Positions 16,367-23,334 of a stretch of DNA of 49,179 bases are shown here, in pieces. The notes under the pieces are model-generated. The model was not told the DNA's origin. It saw nothing but the letters and a program-made list of their open reading frames with translations, and made no database searches. Position 1 is the stretch's first letter, and every line of letters starts with the position of its first letter. This DNA comes from an uncultured Spirochaetales bacterium (GTDB taxonomy: Bacteria > Spirochaetota > Spirochaetia > Sphaerochaetales > Sphaerochaetaceae). The stretch covers positions 1-49,179 of the forward strand of contig CALXKL010000011.1 of the NCBI GenBank assembly GCA_944388965.1. The letters are read 5' to 3'. The translations under genes and the position numbers were made by a program.

Positions 16367-18235
16367 TCAATATGACATGATTATTCCGATCGAGAACTGG
16401 AAGTCCGACGCCCTCCTGCCCTTCATGTTCATGTAGTTGAAGATCGTGACACAGTCCGCCTTGCCCTCTATCGTAAGCCAGTCGGTGATCTGGACATCGG
16501 CACTGATGGTGAACAGCAGCGTGTGGCTCACCGCGTCCTTCACCCTGTGGTCGTCGTAGATGTAGCTGCCCAGGGAGGAAGACGAGGTCGGCCCCATCAC
16601 ATCCCTGTCCACCATGGACCATCGGGAGTAGCGGTCCATGACGCCCTGCACCAGATACATGAAGTTCCCTTCCATGCTCCAGCCGCGGTAGTCCTTCCAG
16701 CCCAGATTCAGATCGGCCACGATGCTGTCGTTTCCATATCGGTAGCCCAGGAACTCGAGCGAATAGTTGGCGACTCTCTGCCCTCCCGTCCCGTTTACGT
16801 ACTCGGGGACGGCGACGATGAAGTTCACGCCGTAGGCACCGCTTCCTCTGGGATCGCGTCCGTCGTCCCTCAGATAGAGGAAGGGGTCTGTGTACACGCC
16901 CTCCAGAGAACCGTACAGGTAGCCGTGCTCCATCGGCCAGCTGGTCCTGATGCCTACCTGGGCGCCGAAGGCGGAAGGCGGAAACGGTTCGTCGGAGTCG
17001 TATTCGCCCGGTCCGTTTATCTCGTCGATCAGGAACACGGCGTAGAAGTTGAAGTTCCGGAAGATGGTCATGTCCAGCTCGAACGACAGGAGCGAATTGG
17101 CATTTCCCCTAATGTAGTAGTTGTGGAAGAGCGCTGTCGGGCTCAACACCGACAGGTCGATGTTCCCGCTCTCGGACTGGTACATGATGGCCTCGGTGAT
17201 TGCCATGTCGGCCCTCTCACCTATCCTCCATTCGAGCCGGTGGGCGATGAACATGCTCAGCCCCTCGCGAGGTCTGGCCTGGTCGTAGTACAGATCCAGA
17301 TAGTCGAACCATTTATCCTGCCCGTCCCGGGGATCGGTCTCATGCACCCTGAACGTGTAGTTCATCGGGTGGATGAACGACGAGACGCTGAAGGTGTACT
17401 TGAAGCTCCTGGTGAAGGCGCTGAAGCGGGCGTTGTTGTGGTATGGGATCTGGTCGCCGATCATCAGGTTGCCGGTGACCCCCGGTCCCCAGCTGAGCTT
17501 CTGGCGACCTATCATGAGGTTCCAGTGTTCGCCGCCGGCACTCGCGAAGGCGCTGTATGGAAAGTTCAGGTTGAAGTCGTTCCCTTCCCCCGGAGGAAGC
17601 AGGAACACGTTCGAGAGGATGTTGCGGCCACTGTAGGAGACACTCGAAGGGCTTGTCGTGACGGATGTCACCTGTCCATTGGCGTCGGCACTCACCTGAC
17701 CGATCTCATGGATGTCGGCAAGCATGGAGCGGTTCGCACCGGCCTGGATCTCCGTATAGCCGTACATGTGATCGCCGATGGAGATCTCCAGAGGTATTGC
17801 AAGCAGGCTCTCCATCCTGTTCCAATCACCCCACCATCCGTCATTGGACCAGTCGTCCGGATTTGTGAAGTCGTCGCTGTTAGAATGGACATACATGTAC
17901 GGACTGAAGACGATTCCGGCATCGATTGCAAGCGCATCGTCAGGCTGGAAGCGCGGCCTTCTTCCCAGCTCGTCCGCAATCATGTCGTAAAGCCGCCTCT
18001 CTCCCGCCGAGAGCCTCGAGACATCGATGCGCTCCAGCATCATGTCCATCTCCGCAACCGTCCATGGCCCCGTGGAGGATGGTGCGGCCATGCCTTGGGA
18101 GAAGTAGAGAGCGCACATCGCATCATAAAGCCCGTCGTCGACTGCAACGACCCGCTGGCCGTTTCCCCCATAGGCTGCCACGGTCGAGACGATGCACAGG
18201 ATGAACGTGATGATGAATGATGCTTTCCTCTTCAT
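16367..18235 (-). CDS. Wzi-like (capsule assembly) outer-membrane beta-barrel protein
   Basis: A 622-residue exported protein with a clean signal peptide (MKRKASFIITFILCIVSTVAAYG). After an N-terminal helical region (about 25-110, including LYDMIADELGRRPRF), the body is made of amphipathic aromatic strands ending in a C-terminal Tyr, as in outer-membrane barrels. Features such as MIGRQKLSWGPGVTGNLMIGD and FIHPMNYTF recall the Wzi/capsule-assembly family (in which an FGR..WGPG motif is common). No capsule genes are adjacent, so the role in polysaccharide attachment is inference. The ATG at 18235 is chosen because it begins the signal peptide; upstream is a terminator, so it is a separate transcript. 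Confidence 0.75.
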   Translation of the reverse strand: MKRKASFIITFILCIVSTVAAYGGNGQRVVAVDDGLYDAMCALYFSQGMAAPSSTGPWTVAEMDMMLERIDVSRLSAGERRLYDMIADELGRRPRFQPDDALAIDAGIVFSPYMYVHSNSDDFTNPDDWSNDGWWGDWNRMESLLAIPLEISIGDHMYGYTEIQAGANRSMLADIHEIGQVSADANGQVTSVTTSPSSVSYSGRNILSNVFLLPPGEGNDFNLNFPYSAFASAGGEHWNLMIGRQKLSWGPGVTGNLMIGDQIPYHNNARFSAFTRSFKYTFSVSSFIHPMNYTFRVHETDPRDGQDKWFDYLDLYYDQARPREGLSMFIAHRLEWRIGERADMAITEAIMYQSESGNIDLSVLSPTALFHNYYIRGNANSLLSFELDMTIFRNFNFYAVFLIDEINGPGEYDSDEPFPPSAFGAQVGIRTSWPMEHGYLYGSLEGVYTDPFLYLRDDGRDPRGSGAYGVNFIVAVPEYVNGTGGQRVANYSLEFLGYRYGNDSIVADLNLGWKDYRGWSMEGNFMYLVQGVMDRYSRWSMVDRDVMGPTSSSSLGSYIYDDHRVKDAVSHTLLFTISADVQITDWLTIEGKADCVTIFNYMNMKGRRASDFQFSIGIIMSY

Positions 18236-18330
18236 TCCTCTTACCCGGATACTCTCACAATCGGCCGGAAAAATCCACACATGGCTGCCATCTGCGTATC
18301 AGAACGGACGACTGTGCTGTCACAAACATG

Positions 18331-18363
18331 AAAGCCGCTGCCGGGCTTCCTCCCGACAGCGGC
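18331..18363 (-). terminator. Terminator of nrdGD
   Basis: Minus strand: stem GCCGCTG-T-CGGG / CCCG-G-CAGCGGC with loop AGGAAG and trailing TTTC. It starts 34 nt after the nrdD stop. Confidence 0.85.
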
Positions 18364-18397
18364 AATATGACGATTATCGGATTACGAAGTAATGTTC

Positions 18398-20755
18398 TCA
18401 GCAGGCGCGCTCGATATACGCCTTGACCGCCGCGATTCCACTGGCGATCTCGGCCTCCTCACCACAGAGGGCTACCAGTGTCGGAGCCTGCATGATGTGG
18501 TACTTCCTGGCCAGGTCCGCGTTTTCCTCGGCATCGACGACCTCGTAGCTCACGCCGGCCTTGTCAAGAGCCGCCTTGGCAGTCCTGCAGTTCGGGCAGG
18601 TCTTGGTCGTGAAGAGCATGAGCCTGGTGGCATGGTCGACCACCGTGTTCTGTCTGTTGCGGACATGGGAGCCGTGGAAGTGGCTGGTCTCGAGGACGTA
18701 CTCCTTCCTCTCCTTGAACTCCTCGGTCTTGCCGACGTTCCAGTTCTGGACAGGGCGGTAGTAGCCCGTGATCCTCGAATACACCTCGGTGGTCTTGCCG
18801 CAGGTCGGGCACTTGTAGACCTCGCCGGTGATGTATCCATGGTCAGGGCACACCGAATAGGTCGGGCTGAGCGTGTAGTACGGCATCTCGTAGTTCTCGG
18901 CGATCTTGCGCACGATCTCGGCCGCGGCCTTCCAGGTGGGAAGCTTCTCTCCGAGGAAGACGTGGAAGACGGTACCGGAGGTGTACAGCGTCTGCATCCT
19001 GTCCTGGATGTCCAGGGCCGTGAAGATGTCGTCCGTGTAGCCGACCGGCAGGTGCGACGAGTTGGTGTAGTACGGAGCCGCAGCGTTGTCGCTGGCCGTG
19101 ATGATCGCCGGGAAGTCCTCGACGTCATGCTTGGCGAAGCGGTAGCTGGTGGACTCGGCGGGTGTCGCCTCCAGGTTGTACAGGTCGCCGTACTGCTCCT
19201 GATAGTCGGACAGGCGCTCCCTCATGTGGTTGAGCACCTCGACGGAGAAGTCCTGCGCCTCCTTGTGCGTCAGATCCATCCTGAGCCAGCAGGCGTTCAG
19301 ACAGGCCTCGTTCATTCCGACCAGTCCGATGGTCGAGAAGTGGTTGTTGAACGAACCCAGGTAGCGCTTCGTGTACGGATACAGTCCCTCGTCCAGGAGT
19401 TTGGTGATGACGGTCCTCTTGACCTTGAGGCTACGGGCCGCGACGTCCATCAGGTGGTCGAGGCGATGATAGAAGTCGTCCTTGTCCTTGCTCTGGTACG
19501 CCATGCGCGGCATGTTGAGCGTGACGACTCCGATCGAACCGGTGGACTCGCCGGATCCGAAGTAGCCGCCGGACTTCTTCCTCAGCTCCCTGAGGTCCAG
19601 GCGCAGGCGGCAGCACATGCTGCGCACATCGCTGGGCTCCATGTCTGAGTTGATGTAGTTGGAGAAGTACGGGGTTCCGTACTTTGCGGTCATCTCGAAC
19701 AGGAGCCTGTTGTTCTCGGTCTCGGACCAGTCGAAGTCCTTGGTGATGGAATAGGTCGGAATCGGGTACTGGAAGCCGCGCCCGTTGGCGTCGCCTTCGA
19801 TCATGACCTCGATGAAGGCCTTGTTGACCATGTCCATCTCGGCCTTGCACTCGCCGTATGTGAAGTCCATCTCCCTGCCGCCGACAATGGCCTTCCTGTC
19901 CTTCATGTCAGGTGGGCAGACCCAGTCGAGCGTGATGTTCGTGAACGGTGCCTGGCAGCCCCATCTGGAAGGCGTGTTGACGCCGTAGACGAAAGACTGG
20001 ATGCACTGCTTGACCTCGTCGTAGTCGAGCTGGTCGACCCTGACGAAGGGTGCCAGATAGGTGTCGAACGAACTGAACGCCTGGGCTCCGGCCCACTCGT
20101 TCTGCATGATGCCGAGGAAGTTGACCATCTGGTTGCACAGCGTGGACAGGTGCTTGGCGGGAGCGGACGTGATCTTGCCCGTGACGCCGCCCAGGCCCTC
20201 CTCTATCAGCTGTCTGATGGACCAGCCTGCACAGTAGCCGGAGAGCATCGACAGGTCGTGCAGATGGAAGTCGCACTTCCTGTGCGCGTCGGCGATCTCC
20301 TGGTCGTAGATCTCGCTGAGCCAGTAGTTGGCGGTGATGGCGCCGCTGTTGGACAGGATGAGTCCGCCCAGCGAGTAGTTGACCGTGCTGTTCTCCTTGA
20401 CGCGCCAGTCGCTTGCACCCAGATAGCCGTCCACGACGTTCTTGTAGTCCAGGTATGTGGACTTCATGTTGCGGATCTTCTCGCGCTGCTTCCTGTACAG
20501 GATGTACGTCTTGGCGACATCGGTGTATCCGGCTGCGGACAGGACGCTCTCGACGCTGTCCTGGATGTCCTCGACCTGGATTCTGCCATCCCTGATCTTC
20601 TTCTCGTAATCGCTCGTCACCTTGAGGGCGATGAAGTCGATTATGTCGTCGTTGTACTGCTTTCCGCTGGCGTCGAAGGCCTTCTTGATCGCACCCGCGA
20701 TCTTCCTGATATCAAAGGACACGACCTTGCCGTCTCTCTTGACCACTTCGTACAT
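18398..20755 (-). CDS. nrdD: Anaerobic ribonucleoside-triphosphate reductase with C-terminal glutaredoxin-like domain
   Basis: A 785-residue class III ribonucleotide reductase that makes deoxynucleotides without oxygen. Residues 1-95 are an ATP-cone (allosteric) domain starting MYEVVKRDGKVVSFD. The catalytic barrel spans about 100-630. The zinc site reads C636-x2-H639 ... C649-x2-C652, with His where a Cys is usual in the T4/E. coli enzymes. The glycyl-radical residue is G664 in RITGYYRP. Uniquely placed after this, residues about 710-785 form a thioredoxin-fold/glutaredoxin-like domain with active-site C720-P-N-C723 (TTKTCPNCRTAK) and a cis-Pro motif (MQAPTL). This suggests a redoxin-driven rather than formate-driven enzyme. 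Shine-Dalgarno GAGGTG precedes the ATG. Its activase NrdG is upstream; tandem NrdR boxes lie between. Confidence 0.96.
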   Translation of the reverse strand: MYEVVKRDGKVVSFDIRKIAGAIKKAFDASGKQYNDDIIDFIALKVTSDYEKKIRDGRIQVEDIQDSVESVLSAAGYTDVAKTYILYRKQREKIRNMKSTYLDYKNVVDGYLGASDWRVKENSTVNYSLGGLILSNSGAITANYWLSEIYDQEIADAHRKCDFHLHDLSMLSGYCAGWSIRQLIEEGLGGVTGKITSAPAKHLSTLCNQMVNFLGIMQNEWAGAQAFSSFDTYLAPFVRVDQLDYDEVKQCIQSFVYGVNTPSRWGCQAPFTNITLDWVCPPDMKDRKAIVGGREMDFTYGECKAEMDMVNKAFIEVMIEGDANGRGFQYPIPTYSITKDFDWSETENNRLLFEMTAKYGTPYFSNYINSDMEPSDVRSMCCRLRLDLRELRKKSGGYFGSGESTGSIGVVTLNMPRMAYQSKDKDDFYHRLDHLMDVAARSLKVKRTVITKLLDEGLYPYTKRYLGSFNNHFSTIGLVGMNEACLNACWLRMDLTHKEAQDFSVEVLNHMRERLSDYQEQYGDLYNLEATPAESTSYRFAKHDVEDFPAIITASDNAAAPYYTNSSHLPVGYTDDIFTALDIQDRMQTLYTSGTVFHVFLGEKLPTWKAAAEIVRKIAENYEMPYYTLSPTYSVCPDHGYITGEVYKCPTCGKTTEVYSRITGYYRPVQNWNVGKTEEFKERKEYVLETSHFHGSHVRNRQNTVVDHATRLMLFTTKTCPNCRTAKAALDKAGVSYEVVDAEENADLARKYHIMQAPTLVALCGEEAEIASGIAAVKAYIERAC

Positions 20756-20828
20756 CTATTTCACCTCGTTGATTTTTTCCGATTGCAATACAATCTAGCA
20801 CATGAATCGACTGAGCGCAAGAGCAAAA

Positions 20829-20875
20829 ACACAATACCAAGTGTAGCTTTTGCCAAGATACGCTACATATAGCGT
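20829..20875 (-). promoter_or_regulatory. Tandem NrdR boxes upstream of nrdD
   Basis: Two 16-bp NrdR-type boxes separated by 15 bp (minus strand): ACGCTATATGTAGCGT at 20860-20875 and ACACTTGGTATTGTGT at 20829-20844 (13 of 16 matches to acaCwAtATaTwGtgt). Pairs at this spacing are the normal NrdR layout for ribonucleotide reductase genes. Confidence 0.85.
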
Positions 20876-20881
20876 TGACAC

Positions 20882-21583
20882 TCAATCCCTGCTATCGCGG
20901 ATACATACATCACCTATATAACTTCTAACCAATTCAAGATACTTTTCCATATCGGAGCGCGAAGGGGCCGAAAGGCCCTGTGCGATCGTATCTTGCGATG
21001 GGATAAAAGTTTGCAGGAAATACCTCCGGCAAGGTGCGATCAGACGGCATATTCCGTGGAAATTCTCCTCGTAGTGGAGCTCGGCGACCACGGTCGTGCG
21101 GAACTCGTAGTCCACCCCGCAGCTCCTGATGTACTCGACGCTCTCCCTGATCGCGGAGGTGTCGTATCCGGGGATGCCTATCGTCCGGCCATAGCTTTCC
21201 AGACTGTTCTTGATGTCCATGGCGATGTAGTCGACCAGGCCCGCCTCGACCAGGCGTCGCACCATCTGCGGCCTCGAGCCGTTGGTGTCGAGCTTCACAA
21301 GGTAGCCCAGGTCCTTGATGGAGGCGATGAAGTCCGGCAGATCGTCATGGATCGTCGGCTCGCCGCCCGTGACGACCACGCCGTCCAGCATGCCCCTGCG
21401 TCGCTGAAGGAACGACAGGATGTCGTCCACATCGAGCACAGGCTGGCTGCCGGGGTCGAGGACCAGTGACGAGTTGTGGCAGAATGGGCAGCGGAAGTCG
21501 CAGCACCCGGTGAACACGATCGCCGACATGAGACCCGGGTAGTCCACCAGCGACAACTTGTTGAGACCATGTATCCTGAGCAT
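20882..21583 (-). CDS. nrdG: Anaerobic ribonucleotide reductase activating protein (radical SAM)
   Basis: A 233-residue radical-SAM activase that installs the glycyl radical on NrdD. The 4Fe-4S motif is C28-x3-C32-x2-C35 (CDFRCPFC), followed by VVVTGGEPT (the GGEP SAM-binding motif) and KLDTNGSRP. The opening IHGLNKLSLVDYPGLMSAIVFTGCC is typical of the NrdG2-type activases. ATG 21583 is preferred over an in-frame TTG at 21619, because that TTG lies within an NrdR box and family proteins begin at this point. There is no Shine-Dalgarno; a -10 (TAGACT) ends 7 nt before the ATG, so the mRNA may be leaderless. nrdD follows 126 bp downstream. Confidence 0.94.
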   Translation of the reverse strand: MLRIHGLNKLSLVDYPGLMSAIVFTGCCDFRCPFCHNSSLVLDPGSQPVLDVDDILSFLQRRRGMLDGVVVTGGEPTIHDDLPDFIASIKDLGYLVKLDTNGSRPQMVRRLVEAGLVDYIAMDIKNSLESYGRTIGIPGYDTSAIRESVEYIRSCGVDYEFRTTVVAELHYEENFHGICRLIAPCRRYFLQTFIPSQDTIAQGLSAPSRSDMEKYLELVRSYIGDVCIRDSRD

Positions 21584-21590
21584 GTGCAGA

Positions 21591-21619
21591 AGTCTATCAT
21601 GGCATAGGCACCATTGCAA
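21591..21619 (-). promoter_or_regulatory. Candidate nrdG promoter, overlapping an NrdR box
   Basis: Minus strand: TTGCAA (21614-21619), 17-bp spacer, TAGACT (21591-21596), then 7 nt to the ATG. The -35 element lies inside the promoter-proximal NrdR box, so repressor binding would block RNA polymerase. Confidence 0.5.
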
Positions 21620-21660
21620 TATCTAGTGGTAGAATAATTTTTCTACACCATATATAGCGC
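21614..21660 (-). promoter_or_regulatory. Tandem NrdR boxes upstream of nrdG
   Basis: GCGCTATATATGGTGT at 21645-21660 (13/16 to the NrdR consensus) and CCACTAGATATTGCAA at 21614-21629 (core CTAGATATTG, 11/16), again 15 bp apart. Same geometry as the pair before nrdD. Confidence 0.8.
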
Positions 21661-21695
21661 ATCCACCTTTTTCTGGTCCATCATCGGACAGAGCT

Positions 21696-21724
21696 TTGTG
21701 TCCGTCGCCTTTTTTTGCTAACAT
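21696..21724 (+). promoter_or_regulatory. Candidate promoter of the TPR-like gene
   Basis: TTGTGT (21696-21701), 17-bp spacer, TAACAT (21719-21724) with an upstream TGC extended -10 element. It would give a leader of about 45 nt that contains the strong Shine-Dalgarno. Confidence 0.4.
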
Positions 21725-21775
21725 TACGCTCATCGACGCCGTCATGGGGCGGAAAGCGCATGTCAGGAGGAAGAC

Positions 21776-22813
21776 TTGAAGGCCGAAGAGAAGTCCATAA
21801 CGCTCAGACGAGAGGTATATGATGCCCTGTTGCACACGCTGGGAAGGGAGCACCCCGGCACGATCAAGGCGAAGTACGCCCTGGCCCGCGAGATCCTCGA
21901 CCAAAGCGAGGACACCGGGGAGGCCATGCTGCTGCTTGCGGAGCTGACCGACGAGATCGTGAAGAACGACGTCCTTCTCGACAGGGACTTCGACGGTCTG
22001 GCCTACTGTTTCGCAGCCGCGCTCTTCGACAACTGCGATGACGACGAGACGGTGAAGTCCATGCTGGAGCCTCTGGTTGACGACGTGTCATGGTCGGATG
22101 TCGTATCCAGCCCCAACGACCAGGTGCTGCAATACTGCGACATGTGCGACATGCTGTGCCGCATACACTGGCAGCAGGGCGACCTCGATTCGGCCTTCTC
22201 CGTCATCCAGAAGTGCCTCGAGACGCTGTGCGGAGCATTCCCCTTCCACTACGCCTGTGTCGAGGACACCGTCGAGACGATGGGCGAGATCTACACGGCA
22301 AAGGGGAGCGCAAAGGACATCAGGGACCATGGGCAGCTGATCGACTTCATAGTCGCCCGCAACGACGAGCGCATCGCCGCCCTCTCCCATCTTCTGGAGA
22401 CCGAGGCCGGCACGGATGGAGATGACATGTCATCCATCGCCGACACATACCGCAACCTCTACGACACACTCGAGTCCAGCGTACGCTACCTGCTGTGCGC
22501 CATGGACACGCAGAGTGCTCTTGCCACCGATGAAAGACGGCATGAAGTCCTCTCCAAGCTGGACATGATGCAGAAGGTGGTCGAGTCCACGATCGAGATC
22601 GAGCACGGCCTTGGCGACGAGAAGATCGACGACGAGCGCTTCTTCGAGGTCTTCGAGAGCACTCTGGACGGACAGGCGGACGATGACGGGGACGGGCTCG
22701 AGGAACTGCTGGAGGACCTGAAGAGGCTAAGGAGCACTGTGGCCAGGCCGGATGGCGACATGGGCGAAGCCTATGAGGCCTTCCTTGCCATGTCAGGCGG
22801 CTTCACCGCCTGA
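21776..22813 (+). CDS. Acidic TPR-like helical-repeat protein, function unknown
   Basis: A 345-residue soluble, acidic, all-helical protein with no signal peptide. The segment LGREHPGTIKAKYALAREILDQSEDTGEAMLLLAELTD (residues about 22-60) has the pattern of kinesin-light-chain-type TPR units; later helices are more divergent, and the C-terminal third is rich in Asp/Glu. It starts with TTG behind a strong Shine-Dalgarno (AGGAGGAAG). It is divergently oriented to nrdG and followed by a terminator, so it is monocistronic. A protein-interaction scaffold is the most that can be inferred. Confidence 0.7.
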   Translation: MKAEEKSITLRREVYDALLHTLGREHPGTIKAKYALAREILDQSEDTGEAMLLLAELTDEIVKNDVLLDRDFDGLAYCFAAALFDNCDDDETVKSMLEPLVDDVSWSDVVSSPNDQVLQYCDMCDMLCRIHWQQGDLDSAFSVIQKCLETLCGAFPFHYACVEDTVETMGEIYTAKGSAKDIRDHGQLIDFIVARNDERIAALSHLLETEAGTDGDDMSSIADTYRNLYDTLESSVRYLLCAMDTQSALATDERRHEVLSKLDMMQKVVESTIEIEHGLGDEKIDDERFFEVFESTLDGQADDDGDGLEELLEDLKRLRSTVARPDGDMGEAYEAFLAMSGGFTA

Positions 22814-22845
22814 GGCATCCGTGACAGTACCCGCCAAGCAGGCTT

Positions 22846-22876
22846 AGGGCTTCCCGGGAGCATCCTGGTTCTTTTT
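22846..22876 (+). terminator. Terminator of the TPR-like gene
   Basis: Stem GCTTC-CCG-GGAGC with an outer AGG/CCT pair across a 2-nt bulge, followed by GGTTCTTTTT. Moderate stem, good T tract. Confidence 0.55.
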
Positions 22877-22950
22877 CCTCGTTCACGGAAACCATGCTTT
22901 TTAGGCACATTGCTGTACGGTCGTCCACAGAGGGCTTCTCCAGCGGCATG

Positions 22951-23334
22951 TCAGCTCAGCGCATCCACCAGACGCTGGTCGATTCTGGCAATCCTCTTCG
23001 TGGCGATGTCTATGCAGGCCACCTTGACCGACATGCGGCATACGACCTCCTCGCCGCGTCTGATGACCTGGTCGAACACCATCGATACACGTCCGAACTC
23101 GGCCACGCCGGTCTCCACCACGAGCATGTCGTCGAGGTATGCTGGCTTCTCGAAGCCTATCGTCATGCTACGAACGACGAAGGCCAGGCCTCCCTCCAGG
23201 CCGGAGGTTCCCAGCTGCCTCGCCATCTCCGTGCGGCCATGCTCGGCGAAGTCCAGGTAGCGGGCATGGTACACAATGCCCTGTGCATCCGTGTCGCTGA
23301 AGTACACCCGCTGGCTGTATGTGAAGACCTTCAT
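22951..23334 (-). CDS. Hotdog-fold acyl-CoA thioesterase (YbgC/FadM family)
   Basis: A 127-residue hotdog thioesterase. RVYFSDTDAQGIVYHARYLDFAEHGRTE is the 4HBT/YbgC signature, with D16 the expected catalytic residue and H23 nearby. It would hydrolyse short or medium acyl-CoA or acyl-ACP in the cytoplasm; the true substrate is unknown. The ATG at 23334 has an AAGGAGGAAG Shine-Dalgarno that lies inside the end of topB, and overlaps the topB stop by one base (TGATG), so it is translated together with topB. Confidence 0.88.
   Translation of the reverse strand: MKVFTYSQRVYFSDTDAQGIVYHARYLDFAEHGRTEMARQLGTSGLEGGLAFVVRSMTIGFEKPAYLDDMLVVETGVAEFGRVSMVFDQVIRRGEEVVCRMSVKVACIDIATKRIARIDQRLVDALS

Noticed and set aside
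16523-18220. 565-codon plus-strand frame opposite the Wzi-like gene
   Set aside because: Same reason: the minus strand has signal peptide and barrel pattern; the plus frame has no plausible start or domain.
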